NCBI GenBank assembly: GCA_002694745.1
Contig: NZMY01000013.1
Span: 1 to 64,000, forward strand
Length of the DNA stretch: 64,000 bases
Direction of reading: 5' to 3'
From: Croceicoccus sp.
GTDB taxonomy: Bacteria > Pseudomonadota > Alphaproteobacteria > Sphingomonadales > Sphingomonadaceae
The notes under the pieces were generated by a model. The model did no database searches. It saw nothing but the letters and a program-made list of their open reading frames with translations, and was not told where the DNA came from. Shown one piece after another: positions 1 through 8,125 of this stretch; the first letter of the stretch is position 1; each line of letters opens with the position of its first letter. Position numbers and translations under genes: made by a program.

Positions 1-82
1 CTGCGAGGCCTGGAACAAGCTCGTCGATCAGCCGTGGCGCATCATGACCATCGGCCGCCGCAAATGGGCCCGTAGGTTCTGA
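1..82 (+). mobile_element. IS630-type transposase, C-terminal fragment
   Basis: Frame 2 is open from the left edge and ends at TGA 80-82. The last residues include PWRIMTIGRRKWA, which resembles the conserved tail of IS630-family DDE transposases (typically WRIMSIG..EWA). Only about 26 codons are visible, so the catalytic DDE domain lies outside the window. The reading frame ends about 120 bp from the end of the minus-strand dehydrogenase gene, and the next minus-strand gene is truncated in exactly this interval. Identification rests on a short tail only. Confidence 0.6.
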
Positions 83-94
83 TCAGTGCAGGTT

Positions 95-204
95 GGTATC
101 AGTTCGGGCGCCGGCAGGTCGAGCTGCGCGAAATAGCCCAGCATTTTGCACAGCAGCCCGCTGTCGGACACTGCGACAGCGCTTATGCGGACCTGCCCGC
201 TCAT
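95..204 (-). pseudogene. 5' fragment of an unidentified gene cut by the IS630-type element
   Basis: An ATG at 204-202 overlaps the TGA of the dehydrogenase gene (201-203) in an ATGA junction, the same coupling used elsewhere in this operon. The frame reads MSGQVRISAVAVSDSGLLCK and continues for about 35 credible codons. Then, near 95-105, it runs into sequence next to the transposase end and stops at the edge of the transposase tail. The most economical reading is that a last operon gene was split by insertion, with its remainder left of the window. The product is not recognised, and the exact junction cannot be fixed without the IS terminal repeat. Confidence 0.45.
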
Positions 205-1274
205 GCCGCCTTCACCCTCCCCGGCGGCAGGCCGATCAGTTCGCGTGCCCGCGCATCGGCCGCGCGATGCGGGGGCAGTTTCCGTTCGTCCGCAAGGTCG
301 AAAACGGCGGACAGGCGCTGGCCGGTTTCCTTCACCCGGCGCTCGACCTCGACCTGCGTCCAGCCGAGATATTCGCCCGCGACGTTCACGATCCCGCCAG
401 AGTTGACGACATAATCGGGCGCATAGAGCACACCGCGCTCAGCCAGCCTGTCGCCATCGGCATCGGTGGCAAGTACGTTATTGGCGGCTCCGCACACGAC
501 GCGGGCCCTCAGCCTGACAACCGATTGCGCATCGATGACGGCACCCAGCGCACAGGGGGCGAACACATCGCAATCCGCGCCAAGAACGGCATCGGGCGAC
601 ACCACGCTGGCATGACATTCTTGCGCGACGGCCTCTGCCACGTCGCGGCGCATGTCCGCGACCACCAGACGCGCGCCCGCACGGTCCAGAAGGCGGCACA
701 AATGCGACCCGACATGGCCCAGCCCCTGCACCGCCACGGTCATTCCGCGCAGGTCCGATCCGAATTTGCGGCGCACGGCTTCCTCCATCGACAGGAACAC
801 GCCCAGCGCCGTCCATGGCGAGGGATCGCCGCCGGGCCTGCCGGACCGCGCTGACAATCCGGCGACATGATCAGTGTGGCTGCGCACGTCCTCCATGTCG
901 GCGACGCTGGTTCCGACATCCTCTGCGGTGACATAGGACCCGCCCAGCCGGGCGACCTCGCGACCAAAGGCTTCGAACAGGCGGCTGCGGTCGAACGGCT
1001 TTGACGGCAGGCGAAGCACCGCCTTGCCCCCGCCCAGCGGCAGGTCGGCCATGGCGTTCTTGTAGGCCATGCCCTCTGCCAGGCGGAACGCATCGCGCGT
1101 CGCGGCCCTGATGTCGGGATAGTGCCAGAACCGGCACCCGCCCGCCGCCGGACCGCGGCGCGTGGAATGCAGCACGATGACCCCTTCCAGACCGCTTTCG
1201 GGATCGGAAATCATGTGCACAGCCTTGGGCGGGGAACCGGCTGGGTGGGCGGCAAGACTGGTCAGTTCGGACAT
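201..1274 (-). CDS. Leu/Phe/Val (Glu-family) amino-acid dehydrogenase
   Basis: About 357 aa. NAD-dependent oxidative deamination of a hydrophobic L-amino acid to its 2-oxo acid is expected. The N-terminal catalytic domain has the glycine-rich PLGGGKAVL motif (79-87) with the catalytic Lys84 and the upstream substrate-binding lysine in MAYKNAM. The C-terminal Rossmann domain starts with AVQGLGHVGS (181-190), and GAANN follows later. The ATG at 1274 is chosen because AAAGGAG lies just upstream and family homology begins there; the frame is open further upstream. It follows an Lrp-type regulator gene after a 141-bp gap, probably in one operon. Exact substrate preference cannot be read from sequence. 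Confidence 0.85.
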   Translation of the reverse strand: MSELTSLAAHPAGSPPKAVHMISDPESGLEGVIVLHSTRRGPAAGGCRFWHYPDIRAATRDAFRLAEGMAYKNAMADLPLGGGKAVLRLPSKPFDRSRLFEAFGREVARLGGSYVTAEDVGTSVADMEDVRSHTDHVAGLSARSGRPGGDPSPWTALGVFLSMEEAVRRKFGSDLRGMTVAVQGLGHVGSHLCRLLDRAGARLVVADMRRDVAEAVAQECHASVVSPDAVLGADCDVFAPCALGAVIDAQSVVRLRARVVCGAANNVLATDADGDRLAERGVLYAPDYVVNSGGIVNVAGEYLGWTQVEVERRVKETGQRLSAVFDLADERKLPPHRAADARARELIGLPPGRVKAA

Positions 1275-1415
1275 GGAAACTCCTTTGTGTCGAGGAGTCT
1301 TGTCGGGGATTTCGAACGGTATTGCTGTTCTATTTGCGGGCCGGCGCGTGCTGTCTCGGAATGATCTCACCGCAATATTCATCAAACCGGGCGAATTTTG
1401 CCCCGGGCCGCGGTA

Positions 1416-1889
1416 CTACGGAACCGGCAGAGCCGTCGTCGCCTTGATCTCTGACAGCGCGACGGTCGAATTGACCTCCTGCACGCCGGGCAATTGCGAC
1501 AGGCAATCGAAGAAGAAGCGCTCATAGGCCTCGATATCGGGCGCGACGATGCGCAGCAGGAAATCGACCGATCCCATCATCACATAGCATTCCAGCACCT
1601 GCGGAAAGCCCTGTATCGCCTTGGAAAACTCGTCGAGATTGGCGCGGCCATGCGCGTTCAGCTTCACCTGCGCGAAGATATGGGCGTTGAGGCCCAGCTT
1701 CTTGCGGTCGGCAATCGCGACGCGCCGCTTGATGAAGCCCTCGCGCTCCAACCGGTCGATCCGCCGCCAGCAGGGCGAGGACGACAGCCCGACCTTCTCC
1801 GCCACCGCCGATGTCGAGAGCGAGGCATCCTCCTGCAACAGCGCGAGGATCTGCTTCTCATACCGGTCGAGCGTATCGGGTTCCGACAT
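1416..1889 (-). CDS. Lrp/AsnC-family transcriptional regulator
   Basis: 157 aa. The N-terminal winged HTH covers about residues 7-65 (LDRYEKQILALLQEDA, then VGLSSSPCWRRIDRLEREG). A C-terminal RAM ligand-binding domain follows (about 70-150, containing VLECYVMMGSVDFLLRI). Such proteins sense amino acids and often control the neighbouring catabolic gene. Here that would be the amino-acid dehydrogenase immediately downstream, separated by 141 bp that could hold its binding site. The start lies 10 bp after the stop of the M19 dipeptidase, so it is probably also transcribed from the long upstream operon. Confidence 0.9.
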   Translation of the reverse strand: MSEPDTLDRYEKQILALLQEDASLSTSAVAEKVGLSSSPCWRRIDRLEREGFIKRRVAIADRKKLGLNAHIFAQVKLNAHGRANLDEFSKAIQGFPQVLECYVMMGSVDFLLRIVAPDIEAYERFFFDCLSQLPGVQEVNSTVALSEIKATTALPVP

Positions 1890-1899
1890 GGCGTCCCTG

Positions 1900-3102
1900 C
1901 TACCGCGCCGCGGCTTCGGCGGCGCGCATGATGCGCAGCACGTTTCCGCTGGTCATCTTCTCGATATCCTCGGCCGAATATCCCGCCGCGAGCAGGCTTT
2001 CGGTGATACTGGGCAAGGCAGAGATCTCCATCAGTCCCTCGACACCGCCGCCGCCGTCCCAGTCCGCGCCAAAGCAGACATGATCCGTCCCCGCCACGTC
2101 GATCACGTGCAACAACGCCTGCATGTAACGGTCGAAATCGATGGTCCACAGCGGATCCGCCGCATCCAGTGCGCGTGTCCTGCGGGTCAAATCCTGCTGC
2201 TCTTCGGGGCTCATGCTGGCGATATGGCCATATTGATCGAACAGTTCAGAGCGTTCGGGCCCCATCTGCATCTCGCTCATGAAGATGGTCGACATGCAGA
2301 TTGCCCCGCCCGATTCCGCCAGGCGCTTGATCCTTGCATCGTCAAGGTTGCGCGGATGATCGAACGCCCAGCGCGGCGAGCTGTGCGACAGGATGATCGG
2401 TGTTTTCGACAGTTCGACAAGCTGGTCGAACGCGGCATCCGAAGAATGGCTGCCGTCGATCACCATGCCCAGCCGGTTCATCTCGGCCACCCATTCGCGG
2501 CCCAGCGGGCTCAGCCCGTTCCAGCGCGCATCGTCGGTGGCGGAATCGGCGAACTGGTTGGTGCCCGAATGCACCGGTCCCGCCATGCGGACGCCGCGCC
2601 GGTAGAATTCCTCCAGCAGCGAGACATCCTCGCCCAGCGGATAGCTGTTCTCGATGCTCTTCAGCGCGACCAGTGTGCCTGCCGCGGCAAGGCTCTCGAC
2701 CTCTGCGGCACTGGTCGCAAGGCGGATCATATCGGGATGGCGGGCGATTTCCCGGTCGATCGCGTCCGACCGCCCGCGAGCGAAGGCCAGCGCGTCGCGA
2801 TAGCCCTCGGCAGTCAGCGGGCCCTGATCGGTGAAGGTGACGAAGAACCCGCCATCGAGATAACCCTGCGCCATGCGGCCAAGATCGACCTGCGCGACAT
2901 CGCTTTCGAAACTGTGACTCGCGGCGAAATCCCAGCCTTCGCGCCCGAAGTTGACCGGCGTGTCGAGGTGGGTGTCGAGCACCAGCAGATCGCGGTGCAC
3001 CTGCTGCGGATCGGCCTGCATCGGGGCGGTATTGGGGGCCACGGCGCAGCCGGCCAGCAGGGCCAATGTAGCAAGCGAGAGAAGCGGATTAGGGCGGGTC
3101 AT
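1900..3102 (-). CDS. M19 family membrane dipeptidase, lipoprotein
   Basis: 400 aa. Zinc dipeptidase of the renal-dipeptidase family; members cleave dipeptides, often tolerating a D-residue at the C-terminal position. A lipoprotein signal ends in LLAGC (Cys19), placing it in the periplasm on a membrane. The binuclear zinc set is intact: HLD (His45, Asp47), the bridging Glu151 in SIENS, His219 in DGSHS, His240 in LSHSS, and an Asp in GADWDGG. The start ATG at 3102 overlaps the stop of the transporter gene (ATGA), indicating translational coupling. The context of a DgcN-like protein and a transporter suggests peptide or D-amino-acid scavenging. Confidence 0.88.
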   Translation of the reverse strand: MTRPNPLLSLATLALLAGCAVAPNTAPMQADPQQVHRDLLVLDTHLDTPVNFGREGWDFAASHSFESDVAQVDLGRMAQGYLDGGFFVTFTDQGPLTAEGYRDALAFARGRSDAIDREIARHPDMIRLATSAAEVESLAAAGTLVALKSIENSYPLGEDVSLLEEFYRRGVRMAGPVHSGTNQFADSATDDARWNGLSPLGREWVAEMNRLGMVIDGSHSSDAAFDQLVELSKTPIILSHSSPRWAFDHPRNLDDARIKRLAESGGAICMSTIFMSEMQMGPERSELFDQYGHIASMSPEEQQDLTRRTRALDAADPLWTIDFDRYMQALLHVIDVAGTDHVCFGADWDGGGGVEGLMEISALPSITESLLAAGYSAEDIEKMTSGNVLRIMRAAEAAAR

Positions 3103-4238
3103 GCGGGTTGCTCGCTCGTCTTGTGACTTTGCGCTGAGGACCGGAACAGCCGGTATACGCCCACTGTCATCAGCGGAAGGACGAAGGTTGCCAGGAACAC
3201 ATAGGCCATCAGCCGATAGCCCGAGGCGATCAGGTCGACCAGCCCGATCCGGCTGGCCACGAACATACAGCCAGCCAGAATGGCCAGCGTCAGCGCGGGG
3301 CGGAACCATCGCGGCGCCGGCCCCTTTCCCTTGCGTGCCGCGCGAAACGCCAGGGCGCGTTCGTTAAGCGCATGGATCACCCCGACCCCGCTTTCCAGCA
3401 GGGCGCCGAACACCATCAGCTGAAAGACGAAGCGGAATGCCGGGCTTCCCATGCGCTGCAGCAGATAGTCGGACGGAAGCGTTTCGGTCAGGATCTGCGG
3501 ATAGAAACCGACCATCGCGATCAGGAAGAACAGCGCGGGCAGCATTGCCATCGGACCGGCGATAGCCCCCGCGACAAAGGCCTGCCGCCGCGAGGTCTGG
3601 TGCTGAAGCACGGGCAGGATCATCACCGCCGCCACGATGTTATAGGCGCCATAGGTCACGCCCGACAACGCCCAGCCCGGCTCGATCCCTCCGGCGGCAA
3701 AGCTGGCCGAGATGCGGTCGCCGAAACTGGTCAGCGCAAGCACCAGAAACGCCGCATAGACGGTGTAGAGCAGCATCGAGACATATTTGAACATCGCCTC
3801 GACCGCGTTTTCGCCCAGTCCGGCGATGATCGCGATGCACACGGCCAGCGCCACGGTGCCGACCAGCGCCGGAAGACGGAACAGGCTGACGCCCAGCTCT
3901 CCCGCGGCCGCGCCGAAGACGGCGAGCAGCAGGATCGAGAACAGCAGGAAGCAGATCTCGAAAATCACCGCCGCGCGGCCCAGCAGGCGTTCGATGAAAG
4001 CGCGGTAGTCGTAGCTGCGGAAATGATGCGCCAGCGCGAATGTCATCGCCGCGATCAGGCTCCACATCGCGGCGGCCACCGCCATGGCGAGCATCGCGCC
4101 CACCGGACCTATGGTGAGGAAATATTCGATCAGCTCGCGCCCGGTGGAATAGCCGCCGCCGATGATGACACCCTTCAGCGCCAGCGCAGGGAGCAGATAG
4201 CGCCTGAAGACGCCAGCCTTAGCGGGTTGCTCGCTCAC
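3099..4238 (-). CDS. YkvI-like membrane transporter (APC/LeuT-fold type)
   Basis: 379 aa and very hydrophobic, with about ten predicted membrane spans. The first span carries GVIIGGGYSTGREL, matching the broken-helix GxG(Y/F)xTGRE motif of the YkvI family of uncharacterised amino-acid-transporter-like proteins. GTG (4236-4238) is the start: it overlaps the TGA of the preceding DUF1611 gene as GTGA, and family similarity begins there. The frame stays open upstream only as a shadow of that gene. It likely imports the amino acid, acyl-amino acid or peptide handled by its operon partners. The substrate is unknown. Confidence 0.75.
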   Translation of the reverse strand: MSEQPAKAGVFRRYLLPALALKGVIIGGGYSTGRELIEYFLTIGPVGAMLAMAVAAAMWSLIAAMTFALAHHFRSYDYRAFIERLLGRAAVIFEICFLLFSILLLAVFGAAAGELGVSLFRLPALVGTVALAVCIAIIAGLGENAVEAMFKYVSMLLYTVYAAFLVLALTSFGDRISASFAAGGIEPGWALSGVTYGAYNIVAAVMILPVLQHQTSRRQAFVAGAIAGPMAMLPALFFLIAMVGFYPQILTETLPSDYLLQRMGSPAFRFVFQLMVFGALLESGVGVIHALNERALAFRAARKGKGPAPRWFRPALTLAILAGCMFVASRIGLVDLIASGYRLMAYVFLATFVLPLMTVGVYRLFRSSAQSHKTSEQPA

Positions 4239-5275
4239 GCGAGGCAATGGTCGACCAGCGCGTCGAAGGCCCGCCCGCCCCGGACGGGGTCGGCAACCGG
4301 GATGCCCAGCCGGTCGCTTTCGCGCGCGATCAGGCGATCCGCTTCCTCGGCCGAATAGGAGCCTGTGTTGAAGCTGATCCCGCCGCAGCGGATGTCCGGA
4401 TTGGTCAGCTTGCCCAGACGGACCGTCATGTCGATCACCTCCTCGACCGGCGGCAGGCCGAACCCGTCGATGCCCAGCATCGCCTTGCGCGCGGGATCGT
4501 GGCAGACCACGAACACGTCGGGCTGGCTGCCATGCAGCAGGCCCAGTGTGACCGCGGCGAAAGATGGGTTGAACAGCGACCCCTGCCCTTCGATCACGTC
4601 CCAGTGCCCGGCAGGCGCATCGGGGCTGAGTACCTCGGCGGCCCCGGCCTCGAAATCCGAGATGACTGCATCCATGGGAATTCCGCCGCCCGCGATCATG
4701 ATGCCGGTCTGGCCAGTCGCACGGAAATCGGCGTCGATCCCCCTTTCGGCCATCGCGCGGTGAATGGCGAGCGCGGTGTATTTCTTGCCCACCGCGCAAT
4801 CGGTGCCGACGGCGAGCAGGCGCTTGCCCGACCGCTTGCGTCCGGTTCCAACCGGGATGCCCGCTGGCGGCGTACGCACGTCGATCAGGCGGCGGCCATT
4901 GCGCTTGGCCGCCTCGGCAATCGCCGGGATCGCGCCAAGCCGGACATGCAGCCCGCTGACGATGTCGAGGCCGGCGTCCAGTGCCTCGACCAGCGTTGCC
5001 TGCCAGCTTTCGGGAATGACGCCGCCAGAATTGGCGACGCCGATCACCAGCGCCTTGCCCCCTGCGGCCACCGCTTCGGCGGGTGTCATCGGCGTCAGGC
5101 CGACCGAAAGCGCCGAGCCGCCGATCGCAAGCTCGCCCACGCAGCGGTCGCTGGCCCAATGGGCAAGGCCGAACGCGGTCTTGGCAAAGCTGGGCTCCGC
5201 AACGTCGCCGAGAAAGAGAAGATAGGGCTGCGGCAGGTTCAATGAGCCGGCGAGCGTTTGCGATGGCGCGTTCAT
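4235..5275 (-). CDS. DUF1611 family protein, DgcN-like (D-glutamate N-acetyltransferase-like)
   Basis: 346 aa, the full family length. An N-terminal Rossmann-like half (1-140) is followed by a P-loop half with GTDCAVGKK at 157-165. Characterised DUF1611 members include DgcN, which N-acetylates D-glutamate so that a racemase (DgcA) and deacetylase can convert it to L-Glu. No DgcA-like enolase-superfamily gene is visible in the window, so the exact reaction remains open. ATG 5275 is preferred over an in-frame upstream TTG at 5317 because it begins the conserved part. The gene is coupled to the YkvI-like transporter by a GTGA overlap. A TTTTCCAAATGGAGAA element lies 35-50 bp upstream. Confidence 0.75.
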   Translation of the reverse strand: MNAPSQTLAGSLNLPQPYLLFLGDVAEPSFAKTAFGLAHWASDRCVGELAIGGSALSVGLTPMTPAEAVAAGGKALVIGVANSGGVIPESWQATLVEALDAGLDIVSGLHVRLGAIPAIAEAAKRNGRRLIDVRTPPAGIPVGTGRKRSGKRLLAVGTDCAVGKKYTALAIHRAMAERGIDADFRATGQTGIMIAGGGIPMDAVISDFEAGAAEVLSPDAPAGHWDVIEGQGSLFNPSFAAVTLGLLHGSQPDVFVVCHDPARKAMLGIDGFGLPPVEEVIDMTVRLGKLTNPDIRCGGISFNTGSYSAEEADRLIARESDRLGIPVADPVRGGRAFDALVDHCLA

Positions 5276-5309
5276 GTCAGTCCCGGATAAAGGCAAAGGA
5301 ATAGGCCGG

Positions 5310-5325
5310 TTTTCCAAATGGAGAA
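5310..5325. promoter_or_regulatory. Candidate operator upstream of the DgcN-like gene
   Basis: TTTTCCAAATGGAGAA is an imperfect inverted repeat (TTTTCC / GGAGAA). It shares the TTnYCAAA core with elements at 7454, 11096 and 11240. Its position 35-50 bp upstream of the start fits a promoter-proximal operator. No binding evidence is possible from sequence alone. Confidence 0.3.
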
Positions 5326-5374
5326 TAGTGGCCTGAGACGATAAGGCAACCTGCCATGGCGCATGATCCTTCCA

Positions 5375-7348
5375 TCAATACACCATGCCAAAGCCGTAGA
5401 GATTGAACTGAATTGTGACCCATCCGAAGACCAGTCCCGCAAGCAGAAGCAGCACCGCGCCGAGCACCATTGTCCAGCGCTGCTTGCCGCGAATACAAAG
5501 CCACAGGTGCCAGCCCGCAGTGATGATCAGGCCAAGCGCGGCAAGCGGCGTCAGGATGCGCAGCAGGGTGATCAGCCAGTCGAGCGGGCCGCCGATTGCA
5601 CCGATATCAGCCGAAAAGGCCATGACCAGCGCCACCCATCCCGCAACCGCAAGGATGACCAGCCACGCAAACAGGCGCGACAGGCGAAAGGCGGTCAGCG
5701 CGCGACCCTGAAGCATGAATTCGGCGCTGAATCGGCGGCGAACGATGGCGCGCAACGGCCATGCGAGCGCAGCCAGCACCACGATGAACAGCGCGGCCAG
5801 AACGACCGGCATCAGCCAGGCCGGATTGGTCGCGGCGGGTGCCGGTTCCATCACCATGAAGGGCGATACCGCGTCGATGCTGAAGCGCTTTACCTCGCCA
5901 TTCTCGACGGTGGCGGCCAGACGTTCGCCGGTTGCGCGGTCGCGCCATACGAAGGGTGCGACCTCTATCCAGTCGCGTGCGCCCGCGGCGATACCGTCCA
6001 GACCCGGTACCATCAGCGCGCCATCCGGTCCGACGGTTACTTCGATCCCGCCGGCAAGTCCCAGAACGCTCATGAAATTGGTGAACGAGCCGCGGCTGGA
6101 AACATAGGTCCCGGCCATCATCTCGGCATGCTGGCGCGCGGTTTCCGCGTCGATCGGCGTCAGATCGTCGGGCGCCGGGAAATAGCGGTCGGCGAAATTG
6201 TGGAATAGCGCGCTGCGGATTGCGCTCGCCGCGCCGTTCCTGCCGGCGCTGTTGACCGAGATATAGACGCCCACGTTCTCTTCGGGGAACAGCCAAAGGT
6301 CGCTGTGGAACCATTGCGTGTCGCCGCCATGGGCAATGGCGCGGCGGCCATTGACCCATTGTTCATAGAAACCCAGCGCCATGGTGTTGAGCGGACCCAC
6401 GCCCGGCGCGCGGTAGTCATGCATCTCCCGCGCGGTTTGGGGCTGAAGGATCGGCCCGCCATTGGCGAGATGCGCGATCATGAACTTGCCCATGGCCGAA
6501 CCGCTGGCCGCAAGGCTGCCCGCTGGGGCCGGGATCACCAGCTCGTAATCCTTGGGCGCCTGGGTCACGTCGACATAGCCCTTCGACATGAAGGGCTGCA
6601 GCCTGTCGGGCAAAGGCTGGCGGAAGGTCGCATATTGCATGCCCAGCGGCGTGAAAATGCGCTGATCGATATAGTCATCGAACGTCATCCCGCTGACGCG
6701 CTCAACGATATAGCCCGCAAGCGCGGTGCCGTAATTCGAATAGGCTGGCGTCGTGCCGGGCGCATAGACCTGCGCGGGCAGATCTTCGATGACGAATTGC
6801 CGCAACGGCATGATCGCGTCGGGCCGGTCGCTGATAAGGTGCCGGACGGATTCCTCGAACCCCGCCGTATGTGTCATCAGGTGCCGCATGGTGACGGGCC
6901 TGCCCTCGTAATGCGGCACTTCGAAATCGAGATAGGTGTTGATGTCGGCGTCGAGGTCGATCTTCCCCGCCTCGACCTGCTGCATCACCGCGGTCCAGGT
7001 GAACAGCTTGGACACCGAACCGGGGCGGAACAGCGTGGTCTGCGGATCGACCGGCTCACGCTCGGCCAGATCGGCATAGCCATAGCCCTTCTCGGCGATC
7101 GTCTCGCCGTCCTTGACGACCACGACGACCGCGCCGGCAATCCGGCCATGATCCAGCGCATAGGGCATGAAACCGTCGAGCCACGCGGTCACGTCCTGCC
7201 TGTTCAGCGTAGCTACGCCCTCCGGGCTCGGCTGTGATGGCGGAGCCTGCTCCATCGCCGTTTCCGGCTGCAATTGGGGAACCTGCGCCGCAAGCGCGCC
7301 CAGACCCAGCAGGCCCATCAGCACGATCAACACCCGGACAAAATGCAT
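5375..7348 (-). CDS. S12-type serine hydrolase (class C beta-lactamase/D-peptidase fold) with C-terminal membrane domain
   Basis: 657 aa. A signal peptide or anchor is formed by the hydrophobic residues 1-21. The penicillin-binding-fold catalytic set is complete: SVSK (Ser111-Lys114), YSN (Tyr203-Asn205) and HGG (340-342). Family members include DD-peptidases, D-aminopeptidases and esterases. After about residue 510 four to five hydrophobic helices form a C-terminal membrane domain (about 515-655), so the catalytic domain is held at the periplasmic face. ATG 7348 has a good ribosome site (GAGGGGTAGG). It is first in the operon, 100 bp ahead of the DgcN-like gene and divergent from the XRE-cupin regulator. 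A paralogue without the membrane domain lies at 11272. Confidence 0.85.
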   Translation of the reverse strand: MHFVRVLIVLMGLLGLGALAAQVPQLQPETAMEQAPPSQPSPEGVATLNRQDVTAWLDGFMPYALDHGRIAGAVVVVVKDGETIAEKGYGYADLAEREPVDPQTTLFRPGSVSKLFTWTAVMQQVEAGKIDLDADINTYLDFEVPHYEGRPVTMRHLMTHTAGFEESVRHLISDRPDAIMPLRQFVIEDLPAQVYAPGTTPAYSNYGTALAGYIVERVSGMTFDDYIDQRIFTPLGMQYATFRQPLPDRLQPFMSKGYVDVTQAPKDYELVIPAPAGSLAASGSAMGKFMIAHLANGGPILQPQTAREMHDYRAPGVGPLNTMALGFYEQWVNGRRAIAHGGDTQWFHSDLWLFPEENVGVYISVNSAGRNGAASAIRSALFHNFADRYFPAPDDLTPIDAETARQHAEMMAGTYVSSRGSFTNFMSVLGLAGGIEVTVGPDGALMVPGLDGIAAGARDWIEVAPFVWRDRATGERLAATVENGEVKRFSIDAVSPFMVMEPAPAATNPAWLMPVVLAALFIVVLAALAWPLRAIVRRRFSAEFMLQGRALTAFRLSRLFAWLVILAVAGWVALVMAFSADIGAIGGPLDWLITLLRILTPLAALGLIITAGWHLWLCIRGKQRWTMVLGAVLLLLAGLVFGWVTIQFNLYGFGMVY

Positions 7349-7407
7349 AACCTACCCCTCTTGCTTTCTGCCGATCTTGCGGGCCTTCGCCCTTCCGCCT
7401 AGACTGC

Positions 7408-7421
7408 GCTGAAAGTTCAGC
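7408..7421. repeat. Inverted repeat in the divergent S12/regulator promoter region
   Basis: GCTGAA-AG-TTCAGC gives 6-bp perfect arms with a 2-bp spacer, 60 bp upstream of the S12 start and 59 bp upstream of the regulator start. It is a possible regulator site for either direction. Confidence 0.3.
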
Positions 7422-7445
7422 CCGTGGGGGACATAATGATCCTGA

Positions 7446-7477
7446 TTGGAAAATTGTCAAACTTGGAATTGCAAATC
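7446..7477. promoter_or_regulatory. Candidate operator of the XRE-cupin regulator (tandem TTGGAA/TTGNCAAA elements)
   Basis: An A/T-rich patch just upstream of the regulator start holds two imperfect direct copies, TTGGAAAATTGTCAAAC (7446-7462) and TTGGAATTGCAAATC (7463-7477). The 11-mer AAATTGTCAAA (7451-7461) recurs exactly at 11093-11103 upstream of the second dipeptidase. Overlap with the leader next to the start codon suggests autoregulation. Confidence 0.4.
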
Positions 7478-7479
7478 TG

Positions 7480-8103
7480 ATGGCCACGCGTGAGAAACCG
7501 CCCACTCTGGGGCAAGTGATGCGCGGCATTCGGTCCCGGAATGGCTGGACGCTCAAGGAAATGAGCGAGCAGTCGGGCATCCCCGTCTCGACCCTGTCCA
7601 AGGTCGAGCATGACCGACTGACGCTGAGCTATGACAAGTTGCAGCAAGTCAGCCAGCGGCTGAACATCCGCATGTCCGATCTGTTCGCCGAGCAGTCCGA
7701 CGAGGCGATACCGCAGGTCACTGGCCGCCGCAGCCTTGCCACGCTGGACAAGGCGGTGCGGGTCACGACCGACAATTACGATTACTTCTACCTCTGCACC
7801 GATCTGCGGCAAAAGCGCATGATCCCGATCATCACCCGCATCCGCGCCCGCAGCGCCAGCGAATTCGGCGAGCTGGTTCACCATCCGGGCGAGGAATTCA
7901 TCTATGTGATCGAGGGCGCGATCGAGGTGCATTCGGAATTCTACGACACCGTGGTGCTGCACGCGGGCGAAGGGATCTATCTCGATTCCAACATGGGCCA
8001 CGCCTATGTCGCCGCCGACGGCTGCGACGAGGCCGTGGTGCTGGGCATGTGTTCCAGCGCGGGCGAAGGGCTGATGGATTCGCTGATGGACCTGCACGGC
8101 TGA
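7480..8103 (+). CDS. XRE-family regulator with C-terminal cupin domain
   Basis: 207 aa. The HTH_3 domain spans about residues 8-65 (LGQVMRGIRSRNGWTLKEMS, then GIPVSTLSKVEHDRLTLSYD). A cupin_2 sensor domain covers about 120-200 (HHPGEEFIYVIEG, then HAGEGIYLDSNMGHAY). Regulators with this architecture usually respond to an amino acid, amine or related metabolite and control adjacent catabolic genes. It is divergent from the S12-led operon and convergent with the D-aminoacylase gene (22-bp gap). It is therefore the best candidate local regulator for the island. The ATG at 7480 has only a weak ribosome site. Confidence 0.9.
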   Translation: MATREKPPTLGQVMRGIRSRNGWTLKEMSEQSGIPVSTLSKVEHDRLTLSYDKLQQVSQRLNIRMSDLFAEQSDEAIPQVTGRRSLATLDKAVRVTTDNYDYFYLCTDLRQKRMIPIITRIRARSASEFGELVHHPGEEFIYVIEGAIEVHSEFYDTVVLHAGEGIYLDSNMGHAYVAADGCDEAVVLGMCSSAGEGLMDSLMDLHG

Positions 8104-8125
8104 TCACGCCGACGACGCGACCGGC

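Noticed and set aside
1621-3126. Long plus-strand open frame (501 codons) opposite the M19 lipoprotein gene
   Set aside because: Antisense shadow typical of high-GC coding DNA. It has no family motifs, while the minus strand carries a complete zinc dipeptidase.
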